A stretch of DNA of 64,000 nucleotides from Nesterenkonia ebinurensis (GCF_008711175.1 NZ_VWNF01000047.1:124001-188000), one strand, 5' to 3'; positions 9,715 through 18,536 are shown, counted from the stretch's first letter. The notes: generated by a model from the letters alone, not told the origin. Numbers and translations are program-made.

Positions 9715-9912
9715 TTACCCCATAGGATCTCGCGCATCTCCCACTCCCAACAAGCCACTCGGTGGCGTTCCTTCTTCTGCGTAGTACCTCGCCAGCGGTG
9801 TGGACAGGCTGCGATCGCCATCACCGGCGGCGACCGTGCGCATCAGATACCGCACACCATCGCCCGCACTGAGCACCCGCATTGAAACCGTCACACACGG
9901 TGGGTGAGCCAC
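9715..9912 (-). pseudogene. N-terminal fragment of a MobF (TrwC-type) relaxase
   Basis: The minus strand encodes MRVLSAGDGVRYLMRTVAAG then DGDRSLSTPLARYYAEEGTP. This matches the first 40 or so residues of actinobacterial MobF conjugative relaxases (SAGDGYxYLLRTVAxGDGDRxLSTPLTRYYxxEGxPPG). The frame then ends after only about 20 more unrelated residues. The catalytic tyrosines and the helicase part are absent. It is a relic of a conjugative or mobilisable element within the island. Confidence 0.65.
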
Positions 9913-10120
9913 CGCCCCGCCACGAGTACGCGACCATCATCGTGGATCAGATCGTGGTGCGCCCGCTGACCCAGGCCGCCCAGCACAAGGTGATCCGCAC
10001 GGGCTGATTCCACGGCCGAGGCCATGTCACACCTGGTGCCGGTCAATAATTGGTGGCAGATGACCGTCTCGAACGACACAGACTTCCCACCCATCCGTCC
10101 GGTCGGCGCATGCAGGTCCG
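9913..10120. other. Gene debris without a clear assignment
   Basis: A plus-strand reading ending at about 10005 (HEYATIIVDQIVVRPLTQAA...) has coding-like composition and a stop but no start or recognised family. It may be the tail of a lost gene. Confidence 0.25.
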
Positions 10121-10810
10121 TTGCTTGCCGCGATCGCGGGCATCTCGGTCGAGTACTACACCCGCCTCGAACAAGGACGCGCGTCCCGCCCCTCGCGGGA
10201 GATACTCACCGCACTGGCGCGGGCATTCCGACTCTCGAACGCCGAGCGGGATCACCTGTTCCGGCTCGCCGACGAGCGACCTCCGCAGCCCCGAGCACCC
10301 GCCGCAGAAATCCGACCGGGGCTCCAACAGCTGCTCGACAGCCTGGACGACACCGTGCCGGTCACCATCCACGACGGCCGGCTCGACATGCTGGCCTTCA
10401 ACTCTGCCGCGACGGATCTGTTTGGGCCCATCTTCAACGACGGGCCCTATGGCCACAACATCGTCTACCAGGCCTTCACGTCGGCAGGACTCCGCATAGT
10501 GCTCGGGAACGAAGGAGCGGAGCAATTGGCCCGAGTGGCCACCGCCGAACTCCGCAAAGCACTCAGTCTCTACCCGGAGGACGAACTCCTTCGTTCCTTG
10601 TTCCGTGAGCTGTTGAGGAGCAGCTCCGAGTTCAGCCGCCACTGGGAGCGAGGAGAAATCGGAACATGGAGCTCCGCAATGAAGCACATCAACCATCCGA
10701 CTCAAGGTTTGCTCGCCTTCGACAGCCAGATGCTGCACGATCCCGAGAGCGACCACTGGGTCATACTCTTCACCCCCGCCGCGGTGACAGCCACCAACCT
10801 TCCTTACTGA
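10121..10810 (+). pseudogene. XRE/MmyB-type transcriptional regulator lacking its N-terminal HTH start
   Basis: The 229 residues from a TTG begin inside the HTH (LAAIAGISVEYYTRLEQGRASRPS...), where family members have some 45 further residues (LGxFLRxRRxxLxPxxxGLP...LRREEVAxLAGVS). The remainder, a MmyB-like ligand-binding domain (RPGLQQLLDSLDDTVPVTIHDGRLDMLAFN; LRIVLGNEGAEQLARVATAELRKAL; DHWVILFTPA), is intact. Upstream in the same frame there is no homologous sequence, so the DNA-binding domain has lost helix 1 and probably more. Family members in Actinobacteria control a neighbouring short-chain dehydrogenase or oxidoreductase; none is here. Probably non-functional as a regulator. Confidence 0.7.
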
Positions 10811-10857
10811 ACCGCCGACCCCGGCGACAAGCACGCCGCCAGCAAAATCCAAGCGCT

Positions 10858-11802
10858 TCACACCTCCAATCGGTTCGCCCAGTCCCGCAACCGGTCGGCG
10901 TACTCGGGAGGCGAAGCGCTGATGACGGGTTCGCCTGACATCCCGACCGCGATCACCGCCCAGTCCATGGAGTCGGCGTCAATCTCGACCCGGCACCGAT
11001 CGGCCTCGACGCCGGTCACCTCGACCCAGCGGCCGACGGCTCGGCGGACCCGCTCGGCGGGCGCGGCCAGTTCGGCTACGACCTTGACGGCGTGGCGGCC
11101 ACGGATTCCCGCCTCGACGAACTCGGCCGCGTCGCCACCGGGTAGGTCTCGTCTCCGGAACCGGTCGCGGGTGCTGTCGACTCGCGTCATCCTGTCGAAC
11201 CGGAAACTGCGCCAGTCGCAGCGGTCCAGGTCGTAACCGACCAGGTACCAACGTCGGCCCAGAGAGACGAGCTGGTGAGGCTCCACTCGGCGGCTCGTCC
11301 GCTCGCCGTCGGCGGCGGTGTAGTCGAAGGTGACGCGTTCGTCGTCTCGGCACGCTTGAGCGACCGTCACCAGCTGTTCGGAGTCGGTCCCTTGAGCCGC
11401 CCACGGGGTGTCGGCAGAGACGGTCACTGCGCGAAGGGCCTCGACCCGACGCCGCAGCCGCTGTGGCATCACCTGAATGACCTTGGCCAGTGCGCGTACC
11501 GAGGTCTCAGCGATGTCGGTGATCGAGGTGTGGGCCGAGCTCAGTAGGCCGACCGCGAGCGCGACCGCCTCGTCGTCGTCGAGCACCAGCGGCGGCAGTG
11601 ACGCGCCCGGGGCGAGCTGATAGCCGCCGCCGACGCCGCGGTCAGACCGTACCGGATAGCCAAGGTCCCTCAACCGGTCGATGTCACGACGCAGTGTCCT
11701 CAGTGAGACGTCCAGCCGGTCAGCGAGTTCGGTACCGATCCAGAACCGGTGGTTCTGCAGAAGGGACAACAGCCGCAGGGTTCGAGAGCTTGTGCTTGCC
11801 AT
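10858..11802 (-). CDS. YafY-type HTH/WYL-domain transcriptional regulator
   Basis: About 314 residues from the ATG at 11802 (MASTSSRTLRLLSLLQNHRF, the usual start; an upstream in-frame ATG at 11841 would run into the operator). An HTH_11 domain (residues ~1-60, RTLRRDIDRLRDLGYPV, GVGGGYQLAPG) is followed by the WYL domain (residues ~140-230; RRVEPHQLVSLGRRWYLVGYDLDRCDWRSFRFDRM) and a WCX C-terminal extension (AVGRWVEVTGVEAD...WAVIAVGMSGEP). Such regulators sense ligands through the WYL fold. It diverges from the DinB gene across 101 bases that contain a 25-bp palindrome, so it very probably controls that gene and itself. Confidence 0.9.
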   Translation of the reverse strand: MASTSSRTLRLLSLLQNHRFWIGTELADRLDVSLRTLRRDIDRLRDLGYPVRSDRGVGGGYQLAPGASLPPLVLDDDEAVALAVGLLSSAHTSITDIAETSVRALAKVIQVMPQRLRRRVEALRAVTVSADTPWAAQGTDSEQLVTVAQACRDDERVTFDYTAADGERTSRRVEPHQLVSLGRRWYLVGYDLDRCDWRSFRFDRMTRVDSTRDRFRRRDLPGGDAAEFVEAGIRGRHAVKVVAELAAPAERVRRAVGRWVEVTGVEADRCRVEIDADSMDWAVIAVGMSGEPVISASPPEYADRLRDWANRLEV

Positions 11803-11830
11803 GAATTGATTGTCGCGCAGATTCTTCGCG

Positions 11831-11855
11831 ATTAGTGACAATAACTGTCACTAAT
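11831..11855. promoter_or_regulatory. 25-bp palindrome, likely operator of the WYL regulator
   Basis: Perfect 10-base arms ATTAGTGACA and TGTCACTAAT around a 5-base spacer ATAAC. Located 29 bases upstream of the WYL regulator start and 48 bases upstream of the DinB start, in the only shared promoter region. Arm length and spacing fit a dimeric HTH protein. Confidence 0.75.
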
Positions 11856-11903
11856 AGTCGATAGCGTGTGGGTACCTGACCACGAACGATAGAGGAACCA
11901 CTC

Positions 11904-12440
11904 ATGTCAAGCACCGGTGACCATGTGACCATGGACCAAGAGCGGGCCGATCTGCTGTCGAGCCTGGCTCACGCGCGAGGCTTCCTGCGGTTTACCGCAC
12001 GTGATCTCACCACCGAGCAGGCCTCGGAACGCACGACCGTGAGCACCCTGACCCTCGGCGGGCTGATCAAGCACGTCACGGGAGCCGAGAAGGGTTGGGC
12101 GGAGTTCATCGTGGCCGGTGCCGCATCGATGGAGAAGGGCTTCTCGGAATGGACCGAGGACGACTTTGCCGAACGGGAGAAGGAGTTCCAGATGCAGCCC
12201 GGCGAGACCCTCGACGGTGTGATGGCCGCCTACGACAAGGTGGCCGCCGGAACCGACGAGTTGGTGCGCACGCTGCCGTCCCTGGACGTCGTGCACAAGC
12301 TGCCGGAGGCGCCGTGGAACATCGAGCAGGCGTGGTCGGTCCGTCGGGTTTTCCAGCACATCATCGCCGAGACCGCGCAGCACGCCGGCCACGGCGACAT
12401 CATTCGCGAATCCCTTGACGGAGCCAAGTCGATGGGGTGA
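11904..12440 (+). CDS. DinB superfamily (DUF664) protein
   Basis: 178 residues forming the four-helix DinB fold: ADLLSSLAHARGFLRFTARDLT (helix 1), LTLGGLIKHVTGAEKGWAEFI with the first metal-type histidine (about residue 59), and VRRVFQHIIAETAQHAGHGDIIRE with the second and third histidines (about 151 and 159). The histidine triad is the hallmark of DinB/mycothiol- or bacillithiol-dependent transferases; in mycothiol producers some members are mycothiol S-transferases. Alternate start at 11934 (ATG GAC CAA). Expression is probably governed by the divergent WYL regulator through the palindrome at 11831-11855. Substrate unknown. Confidence 0.85.
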   Translation: MSSTGDHVTMDQERADLLSSLAHARGFLRFTARDLTTEQASERTTVSTLTLGGLIKHVTGAEKGWAEFIVAGAASMEKGFSEWTEDDFAEREKEFQMQPGETLDGVMAAYDKVAAGTDELVRTLPSLDVVHKLPEAPWNIEQAWSVRRVFQHIIAETAQHAGHGDIIRESLDGAKSMG

Positions 12441-12530
12441 CCGCTATGTCGATCGAGCCCGACGGTAAATGCCCCACGCTGCGAATGGAATCACGACCAC
12501 GGTGCCGATGATGGTCCACACAGCCATCTG

Positions 12531-12790
12531 TTACCTGAAGGTACCCACCATCACCGCGACCATGGTCAAGGTGAGCGCGATCGCTCCGACGACGAAGGCG
12601 GCGACCTGAAGCGGTGGCAGCCCGTAGTACCGGACGTCCCAGAATCCGAACAACGCGCCAGTGATCACGGCAGCTCACGGATGCGAAACCCATCGCGTCG
12701 ACGAGCGCAGCAGGACACCGCGAAACCCGATCTCCTCCCCCAAGGCCCCCAGCCCGACCGCGGACACCCGTCGCGGCTCACACTTGGTGC
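12531..12790 (-). pseudogene. Remnant of CPBP family intramembrane protease
   Basis: Two pieces in different frames: GLGALGEEIGFRGVLLRSS (about 12710-12770), which holds the CPBP EExxxR motif, and VITGALFGFWDVRYYGLPPL followed by a hydrophobic tail ending at 12531. Between them the characteristic HxxxxN helices are missing or scrambled, and the upstream five to six membrane segments are absent. The gene is a decayed fragment, next to DinB. Confidence 0.6.
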
Positions 12791-13300
12791 TCCGTAGCGG
12801 CGGTACTGGATCAGGGTGACACCTTCGTGAACCGTTGCGTCCAGCGCTGCGCCACCGCGGCCGGCTAGCGGGCCAGTCACGATCTCCGGTAAGTGGCTTC
12901 GGGTCACGGTGTGGGCCTCTCATGCCACGTTCCCAGTCTGGAGCAAGGGAGCGATCGCCACCCATCCTAGGGAGGAGAGGCCCGCCAGCCTTACTACTGG
13001 TGGCTTGTCTAACCCCATTACCGATGTCGAGTGGGAAGAGACGCGCGGGCTCAATGCCCTGATAGATGCCCACCGACAGGACCCGGAGTTCGTGTACCGT
13101 ACCTAGCCGATAAGACTGAAGAAGCCGGCTACCCCATGACTACCAGAATCGCCTTCCCAATGACCCTTACCAGGCGTATTGTTCGAGCTGAGCCAAGACG
13201 GCCAGATGCTACAGGCCTATACCGGCCTTGAACCAGCAGCTACGACGATCTGACGCCTCGCTGAAATCGGTACCGATGCTTCACAGTGGGCCGGCCCCGG
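12791..13300. other. Intergenic or decayed stretch
   Basis: No recognisable protein or RNA on either strand. Probably more debris of the CPBP gene region and flanks. Confidence 0.35.
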
Positions 13301-13747
13301 TTATCCTCGCCAATCTTCGCTCGTTAACTGGGACCTGAGAATGTCGATTAAGGTCTCGGTGGTGGACAGTCCCAGAAGGCGAGCTTCGTCAAGCATGGGA
13401 GTGAGGTAGTTCGCTACGAAGTTCCGGCACCGCTCAGTAAGGATGGCTTCTCGGGCACCAGCGGCTACGAACGTTCCAAGACCTCGGCGTTTCACCAGGA
13501 GACCTCGCTCTACCAGTCGGTCGATACCTTTTGCTGCGGTCGCTGGGCTGACCTTGAAGTACGACCCGAGCTGCGGGCTAGAAGGAACACGCCCTCCCTC
13601 AGATAGCCACCCGTCAAGCATGCTTTCCTGAAGCTGGTCTGCGACCTCGACGAAGAGCGGAGGTTCCTCGTTCAGGTGCTTGGTTTCCCGTGGTGGCACC
13701 TCGCCGGTGGGAGGCTCTTCGGGTGAACCCGACATTTCTTGACTCAT
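13301..13747 (-). CDS. GntR family regulator (short, YtrA-like)
   Basis: 148 residues. The winged helix occupies residues ~28-97: PLFVEVADQLQESMLDGWL, RVPSSPQLGSYFKVSPATAAKGIDRLVERGLLVKRRGLGTFVAAGA, the GntR recognition helix and wing. The short C-terminal helix pair (residues 98-148) fits the YtrA subfamily, which lacks a large effector domain and normally regulates transporter operons. Its ATG overlaps the MMPL stop (ATGA), so it is co-transcribed with and probably autoregulates the MMPL exporter. A candidate operator lies at 16451-16475. The N-terminal ~25 residues are a Pro/Glu-rich tail not typical of the family. Confidence 0.88.
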   Translation of the reverse strand: MSQEMSGSPEEPPTGEVPPRETKHLNEEPPLFVEVADQLQESMLDGWLSEGGRVPSSPQLGSYFKVSPATAAKGIDRLVERGLLVKRRGLGTFVAAGAREAILTERCRNFVANYLTPMLDEARLLGLSTTETLIDILRSQLTSEDWRG

Positions 13748-16362
13748 CTGGTGTACCTCCTGACAGGCACTTCGGACGTGGTGACCACCGCGGGGTTGTT
13801 ACGCCGGTGCCACTTGTCCCACAGGGTCAGCAAGCTTGGGAGCACTACCGTTGCGGCAAGTAGGGCGAAGCCGACTGCGTAGATGGTCACCAGTCCGAGC
13901 TGGTGGAAGGGCGTGAATGTGGAGGTAGTGAGTATGCCGAAGGCCGCGCAATTGGTGATCGCTGCCCCGGCCAGGGCACCTCCTGTGTGTCGCATGGTTG
14001 AGCGGATTGCGTCGGCGGTGCTGGCGTGACGCAATCGGTCTTCCTGGAAACGGTTTGTTACGTGGATGGTGTAGGGTACCCCGGCACCGATTGCGAGTCC
14101 GGTGATTGTGGCCGTGACTGGCCCCAAGGGGATGCCGGTGGCCCCCATGGCCGCGAAAGTCCACAGCACTACCAATCCGACCGGCAGCACCGTGATGACA
14201 CCCAGCATCGGCCGACGATTCCGGAACCCGTAGGTCACAACCAACAGCACCAAAACCGCACCCACGGCCATTAACAACGTGATGATTTGTGACTCGGTCA
14301 GTGCTGTAACAATCTCATCGTCGATGATCCGCTCGCTGGTGGCTACGACCTCAACGCCTGTCGAGACAAGCGGCGCCAACGCTTCATCGAGGTTCTCCCG
14401 CAGCTCCCCGACACCAGACTCCCCGGCACTGGTCTGAATTGACATGCGGATCATCTCGAAGGAGCCGGCATCGTTACGTGCAAGTACGCGTTCTGCCTCG
14501 TCAGGCGCGACAATAAGCAGCGTGTCGTAGAGCTCGGCAACGTTCGCACCGGGATCGACGGTGAGATCCTCCCCGAGCCCCGCGGCCTCGGCGGCTTCAA
14601 CCAGAGCCTCCGGTGGGGAGTCTTGGTCGGCAGAGGTGAGCAGTGTTGTCAGCAGCCCCACTGGCGAGTCCGCCTGAGCAGTACCCCCGAAGGTTTGGAC
14701 ATCGGGAACCTCGGAGAGTTCGTCCAAGGTACTGACCAGTGCATTGTGGACCTCCGGTGTTGCCACATCACCGGTGATCAGCACGTCGGTCGTCTCATCA
14801 ACGCGGTCGAACCGGTCGGTTAGCTGGTTATACACAGCCATCGCAGGGGTATCGTCCTGCACGAAGTCGGTCACGCTGAAACGAACCTCGAGCTGATTCT
14901 GGCCCCACACACCGATCGAGCCACCCAGCCCGAGCGTGACAAGCAGGGTCAGTACCGGCGCTCGCGCCGCCAGGCCCGCGACTCGAGCCATGATTCCCGG
15001 CAGCAGCCTCTCCCTGCCACGGCCGAATGCTTGCCGTGGCAGTGTCCCGCGCGGCTCCGCGCGACGGTCGATCAGGTACCGCGTCGCAGGCACGAACGTC
15101 ATCATCAGTAAGAACGATGAGACGATGCCGACCGCGGCCAGGACACCAAAGTCGACCAGCGCTGGCACAGGGTTGAACACGCCCGTCAGGAACCCCACAG
15201 CGGTGGTGACAGTCGCCAGCACAAGAGCAACGCCTACGGTGCGCACCGCGCGGACGAGCGCATCGCCGACGCTGCGTCCGGCCGCCAACTCCTCGCGGTA
15301 GCGACTAGTGAGGTGGATCGCGTAATCGATGCCGAGAGCGATCAATAGCACTGGCACGATCATGCTGACATCGTTCATCGGCCCGATCCAGTCGAGGTAG
15401 CCGGGTCCGAGCAGCACCCCGATGCCATTCATCCAGATGATCGCCATCACCACGGTCACCAGCGTGAGCAGCACATCGGCGATGGTGCGCCGGATTCCCG
15501 GCACGATCCGGCTTCCCATACCTGGTTTGACCCAATACACGAACCCGAGCAGGACAAAGATGACCAGAAACGCGGCCCCGAACAACTGGACGAGCTCGGT
15601 TTCGACCTGGCTTGGGTCGCCGACCAGCAACGCAACACTGAATGTCTCAGCCGTGTAGCCTTCCGGCAGCTCCGTCCCATCCACGGCCTCTGCGACCTGG
15701 GTGTCTATTGCCAGTTTTGCCTCCTCCTGCTCGGCATCAGTAAGGTTCTCAGGCACTGCTTGGTCGAGTTGAAGGAACACGAGCAGTAGTCCGCTATCCG
15801 CCTGTGGCGAGGAACCGAGCGAGGCATCACTGGGCAGCAGACTCGTAGTGAAGTCCGCCTGTTCGGCTGGCATCGACTCGAGAGCCTCGGAGAAGATTTG
15901 GCTTACGGTGGCGTCATCGGCCTGGTGCGGGTCGATCTCCTGCTCAGCCAGTGCGACCTGGACCGCAGACAACCAGTGCACAATAGCGGGCCGCTCTGCG
16001 GTAGCGGAGAGTTCCACCTCGGCAGGCAGAGCCGCCTCGATGGAGTCCATGATGCTCTCAGCGGCGGTGAGCCCGTCGGCACCGATTACGTCATCCCCGT
16101 CAACCAGCACCTGGAGAACAGCTTCGCCAGACTCGTCGAACCGCTTCGCGATCGTCTCGCTTGCCAGCACCTCAGGGTTGTCCGGCGCGAGTCCCTCGTT
16201 GCCGGTCGCGGACTGGGCTTCGCCGGAAAGGGCGGCGAACAAGGCGGTGAGCACCAAGGCGATCAGGAGCATCGTCGTGGAAACGGCAACGCCACGTCGC
16301 GACCGCCGACCGGAGAGTCCGGTCTTGTCCTCGGTCCTGCCGAGGTGTCCCGGGGTTGTCAT
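13744..16362 (-). CDS. MMPL/RND superfamily exporter
   Basis: 872 residues with the duplicated RND layout: one N-terminal TM (GVAVSTTMLLIALVLTALFAAL), a large extracytoplasmic domain (~45-250), five TMs (FGAAFLVIFVLLGFVYWV ... FGVLAAVGIVSSFLLMMTFVPATRYL), another TM (MARVAGLAARAPVLTLLVTLGLG), a second large domain (~500-690), and a last block of five TMs (LLMAVGAVLVLLVVTYGFRN ... VGFALLAATVVLPSLLTLWD). Motifs include ALGIDYAIHLTSRYREELAAG in the first half and GLAIGAGVPYTIHVTNRFQED in the second, at the proton-relay helices. MMPL proteins export lipids or drugs using the proton gradient; HpnN-like members move hopanoids. First gene of a two-gene operon with a GntR regulator. Substrate not predictable. 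Confidence 0.9.
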   Translation of the reverse strand: MTTPGHLGRTEDKTGLSGRRSRRGVAVSTTMLLIALVLTALFAALSGEAQSATGNEGLAPDNPEVLASETIAKRFDESGEAVLQVLVDGDDVIGADGLTAAESIMDSIEAALPAEVELSATAERPAIVHWLSAVQVALAEQEIDPHQADDATVSQIFSEALESMPAEQADFTTSLLPSDASLGSSPQADSGLLLVFLQLDQAVPENLTDAEQEEAKLAIDTQVAEAVDGTELPEGYTAETFSVALLVGDPSQVETELVQLFGAAFLVIFVLLGFVYWVKPGMGSRIVPGIRRTIADVLLTLVTVVMAIIWMNGIGVLLGPGYLDWIGPMNDVSMIVPVLLIALGIDYAIHLTSRYREELAAGRSVGDALVRAVRTVGVALVLATVTTAVGFLTGVFNPVPALVDFGVLAAVGIVSSFLLMMTFVPATRYLIDRRAEPRGTLPRQAFGRGRERLLPGIMARVAGLAARAPVLTLLVTLGLGGSIGVWGQNQLEVRFSVTDFVQDDTPAMAVYNQLTDRFDRVDETTDVLITGDVATPEVHNALVSTLDELSEVPDVQTFGGTAQADSPVGLLTTLLTSADQDSPPEALVEAAEAAGLGEDLTVDPGANVAELYDTLLIVAPDEAERVLARNDAGSFEMIRMSIQTSAGESGVGELRENLDEALAPLVSTGVEVVATSERIIDDEIVTALTESQIITLLMAVGAVLVLLVVTYGFRNRRPMLGVITVLPVGLVVLWTFAAMGATGIPLGPVTATITGLAIGAGVPYTIHVTNRFQEDRLRHASTADAIRSTMRHTGGALAGAAITNCAAFGILTTSTFTPFHQLGLVTIYAVGFALLAATVVLPSLLTLWDKWHRRNNPAVVTTSEVPVRRYTR

Positions 16363-16450
16363 GCTGTTATTCCTCTCCGTGGTTAGTTGCTGAGGATCGG
16401 CGGCGCCTCAGGGCGCCGGTGCGAAGTGACGCAAGAATTGTGGTGGATTT

Positions 16451-16493
16451 ACTGTGCATGCTCAGTATGCACAGTTGAATCTGGAGCTGTCAA
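16451..16493 (-). promoter_or_regulatory. MMPL promoter with 25-bp GntR-type palindrome over the -10
   Basis: Minus-strand -35 TTGACA at 16488-16493, 18-base spacer, -10 CATACT at 16464-16469. The palindrome 16451-16475 has arms ACTGTGCAT and ATGCACAGT with a near-symmetric centre (CT.AG), and covers the -10, so binding would repress. The same outer half-sites ACTGTG/CACAGT at the same 25-bp length occur in front of the ABC operon at 18537-18561. Confidence 0.75.
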
Positions 16494-16632
16494 CTGTGAG
16501 TGATAAACGAGGTATTTCAGCCGGGGTTATCTTCCGATTCCCATTCCCAAGTGGCGAGCAGGCAATGCGGATCCCGGTAGCGATCTGGTGCTGACTGGCC
16601 CCAAGGAATGCTGTCTTTGTCCCAGGTGGGTA
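16494..16632. other. Intergenic, no further feature
   Basis: Separates the downstream end of the YtrA-like operon from the MMPL promoter. No terminator with a clear stem was identified. Confidence 0.35.
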
Positions 16633-16998
16633 TCAGTACTCTTGTTTCACGATGTCGATCAGCTCATCGCGGGTGATGGCCAAGTCGCGGTAGAAACGGG
16701 CATCGTGGCGAAAGCGTTCGACGGCGAAGGTGTGGCGCTTGGCTGTCAATCCGTCCCTGGGGTGAGGAGAGACGAATGCCCCTTTGCCAGGCCTGGTGTA
16801 GATGAGATCGTCGGCCTCCAGCAGTTCCCAGGCCTTCTTGATGGTGATGACGCTAATGCCGAGCTCTCGGGCGACGGTTCGGATGGAAGGCAGCATCGAG
16901 CTGGGTTCCAGGCGACCATTGAGGATCTGCGCGGCGAGCTGGACATGAATCTGCTCATAGATCGGGGTGTCGCTTCGCTCAGCTATAACGATGTCCAC
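16633..16998 (-). CDS. GntR family regulator, YtrA subfamily
   Basis: 121 residues. DIVIAERSDTPIYEQIHVQLAAQILNGRL then SSMLPSIRTVARELGISVITIKKAWELLEADDLIYTRPGKGAFVS is a standard GntR winged helix (residues ~8-78); the tail of ~43 residues is the two-helix YtrA dimerisation element. It follows an ABC ATPase and permease gene with a 16-base gap, the usual YtrA arrangement (in Bacillus subtilis YtrA represses its own ABC operon). Likely binds the palindrome at 18537-18561 and, because that site matches 16451-16475, may also control the MMPL operon. Confidence 0.9.
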   Translation of the reverse strand: MDIVIAERSDTPIYEQIHVQLAAQILNGRLEPSSMLPSIRTVARELGISVITIKKAWELLEADDLIYTRPGKGAFVSPHPRDGLTAKRHTFAVERFRHDARFYRDLAITRDELIDIVKQEY

Positions 16999-17014
16999 GG
17001 AACAATCCTGCCCT

Positions 17015-17668
17015 TTACAGGTTCACGCGGTCGAACCGGCCCACCGAGAGCCGATATGAGGTCGCGGTAAGCACGAGGTAGGCAACTGCACCAATGGCTA
17101 GGACGACCAGCTGCAGGCCAGCGTCGGCTGGATCGAGCGTGTCAAGGACATCACTTGCCCCTGGGATGACATTGATGAGCAGCTCGAATATTCCATAAGA
17201 GACAAAGAAGGTGATTGCCGCGAGCACTCCGGACCGGCCGGTCTTGTACCCAGTACTGAAATACCCTGGCAAGAAGATCACGTTAAACAGCCCGGCTGAG
17301 ACAAGCACTAGCCCGAAGAAGGCGTAGTTGCCATCCATGCCAATGACGTTGCCGTCAGGGGTAATCAGCGCGGCAAAGACCGCCACGATGGCCAAGGCAG
17401 CGAACTGGACCAGCTCGAGGGCCGCGACGCTGAGGTGCTTGGCGAGCACCACACGGTTACGGGAAACCGGCAAAGCGATAGTGAACTCGTGGTCTTTGTT
17501 CGCGTTCGCCTCAGAGAATGCGATGAACAGAGCCAGGATGAAGTAGGAGGCTCCGATGATCATCGGGTAGTGCGGAATGAGGTTGAACAGTGTCAGAGCC
17601 GCGGTAAGCAGGTAGGTTGGCGGAAGGAACAGCCGAACCTCTTTGCGCAACAAGGTGATAGTACTCAT
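17015..17668 (-). CDS. ABC-2 type transporter permease (BcrB/ABC2_membrane_5-like)
   Basis: 217 residues with six membrane segments (YLLTAALTLFNLIPHYPMII; SYFILALFIAFSE; ELVQFAALAIVAVFAALI; YAFFGLVLVSAGLFNVIFLP; GVLAAITFFVSYGIFELLIN; LQLVVLAIGAVAYLVLTATSY). EANANKDHEFTIALPVSRNRVVLAKHLS is the typical loop of this family (KxxxFxxSLPVxRxxIVxxKY). The ATG overlaps the stop of the ATPase gene (ATGA). With the YtrA-type regulator it forms a three-gene operon resembling bacitracin/antimicrobial-responsive exporters; the true substrate is unknown. Confidence 0.87.
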   Translation of the reverse strand: MSTITLLRKEVRLFLPPTYLLTAALTLFNLIPHYPMIIGASYFILALFIAFSEANANKDHEFTIALPVSRNRVVLAKHLSVAALELVQFAALAIVAVFAALITPDGNVIGMDGNYAFFGLVLVSAGLFNVIFLPGYFSTGYKTGRSGVLAAITFFVSYGIFELLINVIPGASDVLDTLDPADAGLQLVVLAIGAVAYLVLTATSYRLSVGRFDRVNL

Positions 17669-18519
17669 CGGGCTTCTTCCAGGTCGTAGTACAGCATCAG
17701 CGACTCCAAATCTGGCGCTTCGGTCTGCCAGGATCCCGCACCACTGTGGCCAGCCAAATCCGCGGTTCGCGCCAGACCAGTGAACCCATAGGCATGTCGC
17801 TTATAACTGATCAGCCGTCGCTGCAACTCGTCGGTAAGGTCTGCGTGACTCCCTTTCACGACGATGTGATTCGCAATCAGGTCATCTTTGGTGTCACGGG
17901 CGATGATCTCGCCGTCGCGAATAAAGACGATGTAGTCAGCACACTTGTCCAGGTCGCTGGTGATGTGCGTAGAAAAAAGGACAGCCCGCTCACCGTCTTC
18001 AACCACTTCCTGGATCAGGTCCAGCAGCTCGTCCCGGGCCACCGGGTCCAGCCCGCTGGTGGGCTCATCCAACAGCAACAGTTGCGCATCATGGGACAGC
18101 GCCATGGCCACTCCCAGTTTCACCCGCATCCCGGTAGACAGCTCACTGATCTTCTTACGATCATCGATCCTGAACCGGTCCAGATAGCCGGCGAACGCCT
18201 CGTCGTCCCAGTGCTCGTAGAAGCGTCGGTAGACGTCCATGACAGTGCGGACCGGAAACTTGGGGTAAAAATCGACGGGGCCGAGCAGGAAGCCGATCCG
18301 CTGCTTAGCCTGGGCTTGGTGCTCATGCAGGTCACGGCCCTCAAACGTGACGGATCCGGCATCGGGGCGCACGATGTTCATAATGGACTTTAGAGTTGTC
18401 GTTTTACCGGCACCGTTGGCTCCGATGAACCCCGTGATGAAACCTGCTGGCACCTCGAACGAGACATCCTGCAGCGAAAATGACGGATATGCCTTGACCA
18501 GGCCATCTACAACGAGCAT
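17665..18519 (-). CDS. ABC transporter ATP-binding protein (YtrB/BcrA-like)
   Basis: 284 residues from the ATG at 18519, chosen because CGGAGGTATT ends directly before it and homology starts at once (MLVVDGLVKAYPSFSLQDVS). Walker A is GANGAGKTTTLKSI (about residue 34), signature LSTGMRVKLGVAMALSHDAQLLLLDEPTSGLDP with Walker B, and FSTHITSDLDKCADYIVFIRDGE for the H-loop. LSTGM in place of LSGGQ is common in this subfamily. First gene of the ATPase-permease-GntR operon; the promoter carries a 25-bp palindrome. Confidence 0.93.
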   Translation of the reverse strand: MLVVDGLVKAYPSFSLQDVSFEVPAGFITGFIGANGAGKTTTLKSIMNIVRPDAGSVTFEGRDLHEHQAQAKQRIGFLLGPVDFYPKFPVRTVMDVYRRFYEHWDDEAFAGYLDRFRIDDRKKISELSTGMRVKLGVAMALSHDAQLLLLDEPTSGLDPVARDELLDLIQEVVEDGERAVLFSTHITSDLDKCADYIVFIRDGEIIARDTKDDLIANHIVVKGSHADLTDELQRRLISYKRHAYGFTGLARTADLAGHSGAGSWQTEAPDLESLMLYYDLEEAR

Positions 18520-18536
18520 AAATACCTCCGAGAGCA

